NCBI RefSeq assembly: GCF_001559795.1 | Contig: NZ_LOHY01000011.1 | Coordinates: 1-64,000 of the forward strand | DNA from: Pseudostreptobacillus hongkongensis | GTDB taxonomy: Bacteria > Fusobacteriota > Fusobacteriia > Fusobacteriales > Leptotrichiaceae | Reading direction: 5' to 3' | DNA length: 64,000 nt | Shown: positions 11,301 through 18,257 of the stretch, one piece after another | How positions within the stretch are numbered: position 1 is the first letter of the stretch | Layout: each line of letters opens with the position of its first letter | Made by a program: the position numbers and the translations under genes | The notes under the pieces: model-generated | What the model was told of the DNA's origin: nothing | The model's database searches: none | What the model saw: the letters and a program-made list of their open reading frames with translations, nothing else

Positions 11301-14300
11301 CTCCATTTACTTCAGTTTTTCCTGTTACAGTTAGACCATTTTTACCAACAAAGTTTACTTCATTAGCATTTCTAACTTGATTACTATAAGAATTTCCTTC
11401 AGCTGATACTACCCATCCCATATTTTTTAAATCGCCAACTGTTGCAGCATTATTATCAGAAACATTTGGAGTATTTAAGTTTACTAAACCTGCTGTTTTA
11501 TTAGCTAAGTTAGGTGTTGTAGTTCCATCTGGATTTTTTATAGTATCTAATCCACTCTTAATATTCCCTAATGTAGTAGGATCTGTTGTACCAGTTTTAC
11601 CTGTTTCTGGTTTTGCATTTACTAAATTAGTTTTAACATCATTTACAGGAGTTACTGCTGTATTATTTGCATTTAATGGATTTCCAGCTGTATCGTATTT
11701 TGTAACTGGGTTTCCGTCATTATCTAATACATTTCCTGCTTCATCTGTTTTATAATACTTATCTCCTACTTTTGTTACAGGATTTCCTGAATCATCAGTA
11801 TATTTTATTGGCAATCCAACAACGTTATATCTAACTTTACTTACTTTACCTTCTTCATCTGTTGTTACTACTGCTTTTGTATTTATTCCATCTACAAAGT
11901 TTACTGTATCATAAGTTCTTACAAAATCTTTTTCCGTTCCATTATTTTGTAAGTTCCATCCAGCATTTAATACATCTCCTACTGTTGCAGCATTCTTTTT
12001 ATCTACTACAGTTGAAGTATTAGGTAACTCAGCTTTTTTAACTGGTTCTGATTTATTAGTACCTGGATATACCTTATTTTCTGTATTAGTTAAATTATTA
12101 TTCAATCCAGTTACTTTTCCATTTGAAACTACTGTAGTTCCTGTAGTTACAGTATTTAATGAAATATCATCATTTAAACTATATTTCATTGTTCCGTTTT
12201 TCTCTATTGTAAGAGTAGTATTCTTACCATTTCCAAAAGTTTGTTGTATTGCTTTATTAAGTTGAACTTGTGTTAATGCATCTTTCATACTAATAGTAAT
12301 ATCTCTACCATTTTGTCCTATTGTAACATGTTCCCCTGCTATAAATTTTACAGTTTCTCCAGCTTTTATAGGTTGTGGATCAGTATTTCCAGTATGAGTA
12401 CCACTAGTTGCACCAGTTGCAACATTCCAATACATATTATTCAAAGTATTTGCTAATTCACTTGCTTTTACTAATCCATCAGTTGTAGGCGTAACTACTT
12501 TTCCAAGTGTAGCACTTCCTGTAGTATTATCTATATTTAATGTTGCTATTTTAGGTGTGAAAGTTAATTTTTTATCACTTGCTTCAACTGTCAATAAATC
12601 TGTATTTGAACTTACTACTGCTAATCTTTGGTCATGTAATCTAACATCTCCAATTCCTGTATTCCCTTTAAATGCTAAGTTTACAGATTTTAATTGAGCA
12701 ACATTTACTGCATCTGTATCATCAGTTCCTGCTGCTAAATTTACAATTTGTCTAGTTGCAGTTGAACTTCCTACTGAAACTGCACCATTAGCACCTGATA
12801 TTTTTGAGTTATCTATATTATTTTTTAGATTTTCATAAACATTTGTACGTGCACCATCAACATCCCCATCTACACTAATTCCAGTTTTAGTTCCTTCTAC
12901 AGAAGCTACAGAGTCAGTACCTAAAGCTATTCCACCTGCAACTGTAACACTAGCTTTTTTACCTATCGCTATACCTTTATCTGCTGTAACTGTTGCTTCT
13001 GATCCAATTGCTGTTGCAAAATTATTTTTTGCTTCAACTCCATAACCAAGAGCTATAGAGTCTTGCCCTTTAGCTTTAGAAGCAACCCCTAATGCAGTTG
13101 AATTTTCCCCACTAGCTTCTGTTGTCACTAATGTAGTTGTTCCAGGTTTTATAGCTGATGTTCCTAAGGCAACTGATGATTTACCAGTAGCTTCTGTATT
13201 ATATCCATAAGCTGTTGCATTTTCTGCACTTGCTTTAGATTTATTACCTGTTGCTGTTGCATTTGTAGCTGTCGCAGTAGCAGCAGGTCCTATAGCTATT
13301 GAACCTGTACCTGTCGCTCCATCGTTATAACGGTTTCCTTGTGCATCTGATTTAACTGAGAAGTATTTAATTTTATCTCCAACAAATCTTTCTATAATTG
13401 CATTAAGTTGTGAACCGTTTACTGCATCTGTTGAATTTTCTGCAATACGACCGGCAGCAACGTGTTTTAATTGTCTTTCTGCTCCTTTTTTACCAAATGA
13501 AACTATATCTCCAGGAGATGTATTTTCTCCTCCTGCCCATTTGAATGTATATGCAATATTTGCAATATCAGCATCTGATACAATTTTCCCATCTTTATTA
13601 TAACTTACAGATAATTGACGTGTTCCCATTATAACAGGATCAGATGTTGTTACATTATAACCTGCATCTTGATAGTTAGCATCTCCTGCAATTGAACCTG
13701 TTCCTATAGCTACTGAGTTTTGTACAAGAGCTTGCGCTCCAGTACCTAAGGCAAGAGAACCAATAGCATTTGCACGAGAACTTGCCCCAAATGCAGAAGC
13801 TAAATCCCCTTTAGCTAATGAATGTACCCCAACTGATGTTGAAGCATGACCGTTTTTATTTTGGTTATAATCTAGTTTTTGAATATTCATCGTAGTTCCA
13901 GTCAATGTTGCATAAGCATCGGCAATAGTTCCTGTTTTATCTTCTAATGTTACATAACTATATCTACGAATTACTTGTTGATTATTAATTGTTTCTGTTA
14001 TATCTTTAGTATATGTATCACGTACTCCATTACTATCTTGTTTTTCACTTATAAAGCTAGTTTGTTGGTTTGAAGCAGAAACAACATTTGCTCCACCTAT
14101 CATTATAGATGAATCTCCTTTTGCTTTAGTTGCTTGTCCTATAGAGATCGCTCCTTCTTTACCAGAAGCTTCTGATTGATATCCTATAGCAACGTCTCCA
14201 AGTTCTGCAAATGAAGCAGTTCCTGCAGCTATGGCATAAGAGCCGTTAGCACGAGAACCCATACCTATTGCAACTGCTGCTTCTGCATTCGCTTGAATTT

Positions 14301-16032
14301 GAGAACCAGCACCAATTGCTGTTGCCCCAAAAGCTCCTTTACGTATTAAAGCGTTAGTACCTATCGCTGTTCCTAATGGTGTTCCTGAATGAGCTTGTAG
14401 CCCTAATACTACTGAACCATCTTGTGCATAAGTCGCTTTAAATGCTGTATCTAAAGCAGTCCCAACAAGATATTTATAAGTATCACTAATTGTTCTATCA
14501 GATATTGTTGCATCTTGATTATGGTCTATTGTTTCTGTAACAGCAAAATTTTCTCTTGTTGATTTATAATATTTTTTCTTTGCAAATTGAGTTATATCAT
14601 TTCCACCTAAAGCAACTGCACCCATACCAGCAATAGTTTGTGCCCCTATTGCAACAGATTGGTCACCTACAGCACGTGCATTACGACCTAAGGCTATTCC
14701 TTCATTAATTTCTACATTTGTGTATCCATTTGTTCCACCAGCTATTCTTTGAAAATCAGTATTAACATCTTTAACTCCAAAAGCTTTTTTTAATACTTCA
14801 ACATTGGTGTCAACATCTGTACCATTATCCGTAGGCATACCATTAACATCTAACTTTCTAAATCCTGTTCCGGCACCTGCTCCTAATGCAACAGAAGAGT
14901 TTGAAGAAATATTATTTTGTTTTACTCCTGTATAAGCACCAGTACCTATAGCTATACTTCCTCCATCATTCCCATTACGGCTAAGACCAGCTCTATCACT
15001 TCCAGAAACCGCTCCAACTCCAATAGCTATATTATAACCATTACTACCTTGATCTCGAGTTTCAGCTTCTCTACCTAAAGCAATATCAGAATGTTTTTTT
15101 GCTTTACTTTTGTTACCAAAAGCCATTGCCGTTTCAGCACTTGCAACGCTACTCATTCCGATGGCATAACTATCGTTACCTTGCGCTGTCGATCCAGCTC
15201 CCAATGCTACAGATGTAGCACCACTTGCTTTAGATGCCCAACCTAAAGCAAGACTATTATTATGGCTTGCAACAGATTTATACCCTATAGAAATAGATCT
15301 AGGCGCACTTGCCATGCTTTCCGTTCCAATGGCATAACTATATATATTTTGCGCTTTAGCTTTATGACCTAATGCTATAGCATCATTTAAAGTTGCTTCT
15401 GCTTCTTTACCTAAGGCTATACCATTATTTCCACCTACTTTTGAGCCTATACCAATAGCTACTGCATTATCAGCATTAGAAACAGCTCCATTACCTATAG
15501 CTACAGCATTTGTATTTTTTGCTTTTGCCTTGAAACCTAAAGCAATTGTTTCACCTGCAGATGTTTCAGCTTCTCTACCAACAGCAATAGCATTATATCC
15601 GTCAGCTTTTGAGTTTCTACCTATTGCTAATGCCCCATCGTTTCCTGTTGCAATAGCTCCATTACCTAAAGCCAAAGAGTTATTATTTCCTTCAGATCTT
15701 GCTCCTTTTCCTATAGCAATATTATTATTTGATGTTGTTTTACTATCGTTTCCTATCGCTATAGATTCATAATTATTAGTAGTTGCATTTTTCCCTATTG
15801 CTATAGATCTATCTCCATTTCCAACCGAACCTTCCCCTATTGCCACAGAAGTCGTACTACCTGTTCCATTATCATTTAATGCTCCATAAGCCACATTTGA
15901 ACTTAAACTTATCGCAGCTAAACCAAACATTGATAATGAACCAGTTATTAAAAAGTGTATCATTAGTGCTTGTGTAACACTTAACTTATTTTTTAACCAT
16001 CTTTTAAATTCTTTATCTTGATTATTTTTCAA
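5320..16032 (-). CDS. giant trimeric autotransporter adhesin, 3570 aa
   Basis: A very large YadA-family surface adhesin. The start codon is TTG, preceded by GGGAGGAAA. Residues 1-50 are an extended signal peptide with a basic N-region and a hydrophobic core, probably cut after NVAYG. About 55-870 are YadA head repeats (SVAIGEGSVGNGDRSIAIG style). A long middle part alternates four NAATVGDVLNAGWNLQ modules with five related ATVGDLRNMGWVVS modules, joined by YTNE.G...V linkers. The anchor, about 3425-3507, ends in FGIGIGYQF. After it comes an unusual 63-residue coiled coil (LKEKLEDVIRENAEYKQEIQ...). A perfect 379-bp repeat lies inside the module region. Expression is probably governed by the repeat-rich upstream region with its poly-G promoter. 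The ligand is not predictable. Confidence 0.93.
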   Translation of the reverse strand: MKNNQDKEFKRWLKNKLSVTQALMIHFLITGSLSMFGLAAISLSSNVAYGALNDNGTGSTTSVAIGEGSVGNGDRSIAIGKNATTNNYESIAIGNDSKTTSNNNIAIGKGARSEGNNNSLALGNGAIATGNDGALAIGRNSKADGYNAIAVGREAETSAGETIALGFKAKAKNTNAVAIGNGAVSNADNAVAIGIGSKVGGNNGIALGKEAEATLNDAIALGHKAKAQNIYSYAIGTESMASAPRSISIGYKSVASHNNSLALGWASKASGATSVALGAGSTAQGNDSYAIGMSSVASAETAMAFGNKSKAKKHSDIALGREAETRDQGSNGYNIAIGVGAVSGSDRAGLSRNGNDGGSIAIGTGAYTGVKQNNISSNSSVALGAGAGTGFRKLDVNGMPTDNGTDVDTNVEVLKKAFGVKDVNTDFQRIAGGTNGYTNVEINEGIALGRNARAVGDQSVAIGAQTIAGMGAVALGGNDITQFAKKKYYKSTRENFAVTETIDHNQDATISDRTISDTYKYLVGTALDTAFKATYAQDGSVVLGLQAHSGTPLGTAIGTNALIRKGAFGATAIGAGSQIQANAEAAVAIGMGSRANGSYAIAAGTASFAELGDVAIGYQSEASGKEGAISIGQATKAKGDSSIMIGGANVVSASNQQTSFISEKQDSNGVRDTYTKDITETINNQQVIRRYSYVTLEDKTGTIADAYATLTGTTMNIQKLDYNQNKNGHASTSVGVHSLAKGDLASAFGASSRANAIGSLALGTGAQALVQNSVAIGTGSIAGDANYQDAGYNVTTSDPVIMGTRQLSVSYNKDGKIVSDADIANIAYTFKWAGGENTSPGDIVSFGKKGAERQLKHVAAGRIAENSTDAVNGSQLNAIIERFVGDKIKYFSVKSDAQGNRYNDGATGTGSIAIGPAATATATNATATGNKSKASAENATAYGYNTEATGKSSVALGTSAIKPGTTTLVTTEASGENSTALGVASKAKGQDSIALGYGVEAKNNFATAIGSEATVTADKGIAIGKKASVTVAGGIALGTDSVASVEGTKTGISVDGDVDGARTNVYENLKNNIDNSKISGANGAVSVGSSTATRQIVNLAAGTDDTDAVNVAQLKSVNLAFKGNTGIGDVRLHDQRLAVVSSNTDLLTVEASDKKLTFTPKIATLNIDNTTGSATLGKVVTPTTDGLVKASELANTLNNMYWNVATGATSGTHTGNTDPQPIKAGETVKFIAGEHVTIGQNGRDITISMKDALTQVQLNKAIQQTFGNGKNTTLTIEKNGTMKYSLNDDISLNTVTTGTTVVSNGKVTGLNNNLTNTENKVYPGTNKSEPVKKAELPNTSTVVDKKNAATVGDVLNAGWNLQNNGTEKDFVRTYDTVNFVDGINTKAVVTTDEEGKVSKVRYNVVGLPIKYTDDSGNPVTKVGDKYYKTDEAGNVLDNDGNPVTKYDTAGNPLNANNTAVTPVNDVKTNLVNAKPETGKTGTTDPTTLGNIKSGLDTIKNPDGTTTPNLANKTAGLVNLNTPNVSDNNAATVGDLKNMGWVVSAEGNSYSNQVRNANEVNFVGKNGLTVTGKTEVNGVRTITIENSHSPITYTDENGNKLRKIGDNFYPENAVVYNGNVYPEGSVVIDGDVYPAGTTKLANGNKVKENGDPAVVATPIANTSSDKVKATLNSVTANKPTTLSNVGSNLKQVVDPNGTNSGGVKNPDGTDVIENGAPVTVTNKAPYTASEAADIVKNSGNNAATVGDVLNAGWNLQNNSEARDFVKPYDTVNFINGGNTTAVVTTDENGTTSNVTYNVTGLPVTYTNEDGKPVSKVGNNYYVVNDKGQPLQNDGITPVTKYDSNGNPLNDDDSSVTKVDTTTKPLKTNLVNPNVATDKQTTTPIQLGNVKSGLDKITGAGNKAAGLVNLDEKDTTNKLKVSDNNVATVGDLRNMGWVVSSDKTTGNLGKAYNDKVRNANEVKFVGTGTAIVSGKTVNGVRTITVEVNDQLSTNNSVTAVVYTKADGTKVYPVKKDDGSIEYHTTPDGKGTGDTVVPKNEVITSVNGPDGTKNPTTLKNIAGNLEGAKKDTTSPKINATAPTNIDDIKNNAATVGDVLNAGWNLQGNGKAVDFVKPYDTVNFVDGMNTRAVVTTDAEGKVSNVQIDVKDLPIAYTNEAGDKVVKAADGKYYKESDLAGKVFDPTTKTFKNADGTAATQPTEVAKDAIKTNLVNPNAATDKTGTTDPSTLGNVKSGLDTIKDATGGTTPSITNKTAGLLNLTNDKVSDNNAVTVGDLRKMGWVVSSDKTTDGTGEYSDQVKNANEVRFVGKGTATVSGKTDGDVRTITVEVNDQLSTNNSVIPVVYTKADGTQVYPIKQADGTTKFNTKADGTGEEVDKGDVITSVNGPDGTKNPTTLKNIAGNLEGAKKDTTSPKINATAPNNVDAIKNNAATVGDVLNAGWNLQNNGEARDFVKPYDTVNFVDGMNTRAVVTTDAEGKVSNVQIDVKDLPIAYTNEAGDKVVKAADGKYYKESDLAGKVFDPTTKTFKNADGTAATQPTEVAKDAIKTNLVNPNAATDKTGTTDPSTLGNVKSGLDKITGANNKAAGLVNLINDKVSDNNAATVGDLRNMGWVVSSDKTTGNLGTEYNDQVRNANEVKFVGKNGIQVSGKTDDKGVRTLTFEMETGEITPTEIVKPDDNKLDKKVVTIGNKVYNAEDIDTNGKPKAGKDPIGTIVDGKVYADKDLNADGKPKDSASPIAKVKENVGAKFVTGNQVADAIEKSGFIVGKNQGLRESDFENKDEKINPNDELRFADGRNTNVKLATKDVIDATGKVKTVTTVKVDVVDLPITYTDESGKVVVKGKDGKFYYPEALDGKVYDEKEKTYKNPDGSALDKQPEAKENIQANLVNPNVSNTDTEPNKQTTTPTQLGNIANGANTFAKVEGKQIANDGKWYNEGDVLPNGKPKENATSVEKPENVGKSGLIDFEKSKPNNAATVGDLQNLGWVVSADKTTGDTSKAYNDQVRNSNEVKFVGKNGIQVSGKTDDNGVRTLTFEMETGEITPTEIIKADGTKLVKVGNKAYNLADIGTNGQPKDGAKPAGIIAKDGKVYNVTDVDDKGNVITQTGKPAPTPIATNKPNNGTKFVTGNQVADALEKSGFVVGKSEKELSAADFKNEDEKLNPNDELRFADGKNTNVKLATKEVIDASGKVKTVTTVKVDVEELPITYTDKAGNPIVKKGDKFYLVDKNGNATKDEVKVEDVKTNLVAPNSKPNEIGTPQSLGNVASGLKAADIKTDANKSDDKKVVEGLIGTEDDKKLNTAVNLDDLKTLSKAGLDFGANVGDDVHRNLGTKLSILGNDKVSKEDANNETKFSSKNVVTTTGKDSVNIKFSQNPEFDSIKIGNRENKPVVTISSEGIDAGNTKITNVAPGEISNTSQDAINGSQLNNAIKGLNAGIASSVAMANLPQVSNIGMHRHNIAASVGVHRGETAIALGLSGLNHRGSLVYKASGALNTKGHVSFGIGIGYQFDKNTRDNDTHRNDIIDLKEKLEDVIRENAEYKQEIQEYRKEQEQNKAIIEQLMKRLEALEKTK
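8307..8685 (-). repeat. 379-bp perfect direct repeat, copy 1
   Basis: This block is identical base for base with 9327-9705. The offset of 1020 bp equals 340 codons, so recombination between the copies removes or adds 340 residues without breaking the frame. It encodes parts of the VGDVLNAGWNLQ module and the linker before it. Confidence 0.9.
9327..9705 (-). repeat. 379-bp perfect direct repeat, copy 2
   Basis: Second copy of the block at 8307-8685, also within the giant adhesin gene. Perfect identity across 379 bases, with divergence immediately outside, indicates recent duplication or gene conversion. It is also a place where short-read assemblies may collapse. Confidence 0.9.
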
Positions 16033-16196
16033 AATTTCCTCCCTTTCCTCAGTATATTAATTACTGAATATTATCTTCATAAATTCATATTACATTTTAC
16101 AACGAATATAAAAATTTTTCAACTTAGTTTTGATTTATTTTTCTTGCTTGGTGAATATTCATACAATGTTGCATTTGATATTTTAGTTTACCGTTT

Positions 16197-16281
16197 CCTT
16201 AGATTTATATTAATTTTACCAAATTTATTTCATTTAATATTATTAAATTTAATTTTAGACATTAAAAGTGTTTTGTCAAAT
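16197..16281 (-). repeat. 85-bp repeat carrying a promoter, proximal copy
   Basis: About 92% identical (7 differences, no gaps) to 16384-16468. On the minus strand it contains TTGACA (16279-16274), a 16-base spacer and TAAAAT (16257-16252), which would give a leader of about 210 bases before the adhesin start. Both promoter hexamers are conserved in both copies. Confidence 0.7.
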
Positions 16282-16345
16282 TTGTTTATACTCTAAAATC
16301 TCCACTCTTTTATCCTTTCAAATTTAATATTAATTATATGTATAT

Positions 16346-16375
16346 ATTGTAGCACCCCCCCCCGTTAATTTTCAA
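16346..16375 (-). promoter_or_regulatory. candidate phase-variable promoter with G9 spacer
   Basis: Reading the minus strand, TTGAAA (16375-16370) and TACAAT (16351-16346) are 18 bases apart, and TGC precedes the -10 as an extended element. Nine of the spacer bases are an uninterrupted G run (16355-16363). Loss of one G would give the 17-base optimum. Such tracts in very AT-rich DNA are typical slippage sites. That this promoter drives the adhesin 0.3 kb downstream is inference. Confidence 0.6.
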
Positions 16376-16383
16376 GTCTAAAT

Positions 16384-16468
16384 CCTTAAATTTATATTAG
16401 TTTTACTGAATTTATTTCATTTAATATTGTTAAATTTAATTTTAGACATTAAAATCGTTTTGTCAAAT
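16384..16468 (-). repeat. 85-bp repeat carrying a promoter, distal copy
   Basis: Distal copy of the repeat at 16197-16281. TTGACA (16466-16461), a 16-base spacer and TAAAAT (16444-16439) face the adhesin gene. The G9 tract lies between this copy and the proximal one. Confidence 0.7.
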
Positions 16469-16535
16469 AACAGGGAACATTGCCACTTTTAAAAAATTTC
16501 ATGTTATGAAACAATTTCTTGCTTTTTTAATAACA

Positions 16536-16580
16536 TAATAAAAATACATCACTACTATTTATTTTTTATTAGTGACGTAT
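16536..16580 (-). terminator. intrinsic terminator of rpsO
   Basis: A 10-bp stem, TACATCACTA (16545-16554) with TAGTGACGTA (16570-16579), has one G-U type mismatch and is followed on the minus strand by a T-rich tail. It lies just after the rpsO stop. Confidence 0.7.
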
Positions 16581-16596
16581 TCTAAAACTTTTACTA

Positions 16597-16860
16597 TTAT
16601 TTTCTAATTCCTAATTTTTCTATTAATTCTCTATATTCATCAAGATTTCTATTTTTTATATAGTTTAATAATCTTCTTCTTTTACCTACTAATTTTAATA
16701 ATCCTGCTCTTGAATGAACATCTTTAAAGTGAAACTTTAAATGTTCTGTTAAATGAGATATTCTTTCTATTAATATTGCTACTTGTATATTTGCTAATCC
16801 TGTATCTTTAGAATCTTTACCAAATTCTGTAATAATTTCTGCTTTTGTTTTCATTGCCAT
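16597..16860 (-). CDS. rpsO: 30S ribosomal protein S15
   Basis: An 87-residue protein of the usual S15 length. It has the family features: [26 protein letters not shown], the [20 protein letters not shown] segment that contacts 16S rRNA, and an LGIRK C-terminus. S15 is an early-binding protein that organises the 30S platform. It is monocistronic here, with its own terminator and a polypurine ribosome site (AGGGGGAAA). S15 often represses its own mRNA; no such fold was established here. Confidence 0.97.
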   Translation of the reverse strand: MAMKTKAEIITEFGKDSKDTGLANIQVAILIERISHLTEHLKFHFKDVHSRAGLLKLVGKRRRLLNYIKNRNLDEYRELIEKLGIRK

Positions 16861-16967
16861 TTTATTTTCCCCCTAACATATATTATCTAAACCAAGCATA
16901 TATTTGGCATTAAGTATATAATTAAAATTGGGAAAGACCTAATTTAAAAAGAATGGATAATCCCCCT

Positions 16968-17014
16968 CTAATTTAGGATTATATATTTTTTGAGACATTT
17001 TCATTTTTAATTGA
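16968..17014. repeat. dispersed repeat, second copy
   Basis: Shares CTAATTTAGG and TTTTTTGAGACATTTT plus ATTTTTAATTGA with 234-287. Function unknown; it could be the end of a small mobile element or a conserved promoter/leader sequence. Confidence 0.5.
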
Positions 17015-17058
17015 CATTAAAAATACTATAATAGTGTATTTATAAAAATATTATAAAT

Positions 17059-17153
17059 AAAAATAGGATTAAAAAAGAACATGTACCTCCAAACTGTTTT
17101 TATTTTTTCTGTCCAGTTTGTTGGTACATGTTCTAAAATTAAAATCCTATTTT
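17059..17153 (-). terminator. large terminator hairpin downstream of pcp
   Basis: Nested inverted repeats pair AAAATAGGATT with AATCCTATTTT (outer), AGAACATGTACC (17076-17087) with GGTACATGTTCT (17123-17134), and CAAACTG-type inner arms. On the minus strand the central stem is followed by TTTTTT, fitting a terminator for pcp. The AGAACATGTACC core recurs at 4578-4636 and as a half site at 224-235. Confidence 0.75.
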
Positions 17154-17256
17154 CACAATCTTTTATATGTATTTTATTATAAATTACATTACAATATGCT
17201 ATTTTAAAGTATTTTTATTATCCCTTGTTAAATGGAATATATAACATTGTAGAGTA

Positions 17257-17889
17257 TTAATATATTGTACCACCAATAATTTTTGAGTCTTCTTTTTTTC
17301 TATAATCTATTGTAGTTTCGATTATACTAAGCAATCCTTTAACTATATCCTCAATTTTCATACTAGGCTTATCCATAGTTTGAGTAGGTAAATAAGGAAC
17401 ATGTATAAATCCTGCTTTTATATCTAAATTATTCTTGTTAATATGATATAAAGTATTATACATAACATGATTACATACATAAGTTCCTGCAGTATAGGAT
17501 ATTCTTGCTTCAATATCATTATCTTTTAAATTATTTATTATAGCCTTAACAGGAAGTGTAGAAAAATATGCATTTTCCCCATCTAGTTTAATAGTATTAT
17601 CTATAGGTTGATAATTATTATTATCGGGTATTATAGCATCATCAAGATTAATAGCCACACGCTCTATAGTAATTCCGTTTCTACCTCCAGCTTGACCTAC
17701 AAGTATTATTATATCTGGGCTATATTTTTTAATATTTTCTATTAGCTTATCTACATTAAATACTACAGGAATTAATACTTTATATATATTATTCCCCTTT
17801 AATTCATTAGGTAATAATTTTACACTTTCCCATGAAGAATTAATTTCATCTTTACCAAAAGGTTCAAAACCAGTAATTAATATATTCAT
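17257..17889 (-). CDS. pcp: pyroglutamyl-peptidase I
   Basis: Cytoplasmic cysteine peptidase of family C15 that removes N-terminal pyroglutamate from peptides. The length (210 aa) is typical. The N-terminal signature MNILITGFEPFG is present. The catalytic triad can be placed at Glu76 (GITIERVA), Cys139 (AGTYVCNHVMY) and His163 (GFIHVPYLPTQ). AAGGAGG precedes the ATG. It is a single gene ending in the hairpin at 17059-17153. Its 5' side is the last host gene before the prophage. Confidence 0.95.
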   Translation of the reverse strand: MNILITGFEPFGKDEINSSWESVKLLPNELKGNNIYKVLIPVVFNVDKLIENIKKYSPDIIILVGQAGGRNGITIERVAINLDDAIIPDNNNYQPIDNTIKLDGENAYFSTLPVKAIINNLKDNDIEARISYTAGTYVCNHVMYNTLYHINKNNLDIKAGFIHVPYLPTQTMDKPSMKIEDIVKGLLSIIETTIDYRKKEDSKIIGGTIY

Positions 17890-17992
17890 ATAACATCATC
17901 CTCCTTTACAACATTATACTAAATCAATATATATTTGTCTATTAAATATTTAAATAAGTCAAAAACTCTAAATTATAAAGGGTTTAAATTTT

Positions 17993-18016
17993 ATTTGTAT
18001 GTTACTGGTATACTAC
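17993..18016. repeat. candidate attL (24-bp imperfect direct repeat)
   Basis: Matches 54180-54203 at 20 of 24 positions, beginning with nine identical bases ATTTGTATG. It sits in the gap between the last host gene and the lysis operon. The core identity is short, so this is only a candidate. Confidence 0.35.
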
Positions 18017-18105
18017 ATTGAATTATTATGAAATATAATTTATAATATTAATATACCTTAGAATAATGTGAGAAGTTCAAATAAAAATTTATTGAAATGG
18101 TTGAA

Positions 18106-18137
18106 AAACTAACCTGTCAATTAGTGGTAGGTTTTTT
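18106..18137 (+). terminator. rightward terminator-like hairpin
   Basis: AACCT and AGGTT arms flank a 15-base loop, with A and T runs extending the stem and TTTTTT following. The stem is modest. It would stop rightward transcription coming from the early operon after excision and circularisation. Confidence 0.45.
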
Positions 18138-18189
18138 ATTTAAATTTTATATAAATTATTTTTTAGGTTTTGTTTCTCAAAAATAATTA

Positions 18190-18217
18190 AAGTCAACTTT
18201 ATTAGTTGATTTTTTTA
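18190..18217 (+). terminator. rightward intrinsic terminator
   Basis: AGTCAAC, a seven-base loop and GTTGATT are followed by TTTTTT on the plus strand. With the hairpin at 18106-18137 it forms a tandem pair facing rightwards. Confidence 0.55.
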
Positions 18218-18221
18218 TTTA

Positions 18222-18257
18222 TAATAAAAAATAAGGACAAGTCAAAAGACCTGCCCT
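18222..18257 (-). terminator. terminator of the prophage late operon
   Basis: On the minus strand GGGCAGGTC, a TTTT loop and GACTTGTCC form a stable stem followed by a T-rich tail, starting at the stop codon of the last late gene. Confidence 0.75.

Larger units (their letters stand above)
16033..16596. other. upstream regulatory region of the giant adhesin (no gene)
   Basis: This 564-base gap between the adhesin and rpsO has no supported coding frame. It contains two copies of an 85-bp promoter-bearing repeat (16197-16281 and 16384-16468). Between them is a tract of nine C (G on the minus strand) inside another promoter-like site, and the rpsO terminator lies at the right end. All promoters point toward the adhesin. 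Confidence 0.7.
16861..17256. other. intergenic region between pcp and rpsO
   Basis: No gene seen in these 396 bases. It carries the rpsO leader, a copy of the dispersed repeat (16968-17014) and the large pcp terminator hairpin (17059-17153). Confidence 0.6.
17890..18255. other. host-prophage junction region (no gene)
   Basis: No gene seen. The stretch contains a candidate left attachment site (17993-18016), two rightward terminators (18106-18137 and 18190-18217) and the leftward terminator of the prophage late operon. No host gene on the plus strand lies nearby, so the rightward terminators make best sense in the excised circular phage, where the early operon would read into them. Confidence 0.55.

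Noticed and set aside
17935-17945. TTGTCTATTAA shared with 54306-54316 as the att core
   Set aside because: An 11-base match is expected by chance when two AT-rich regions of this size are compared; the 24-bp imperfect repeat is somewhat better supported.
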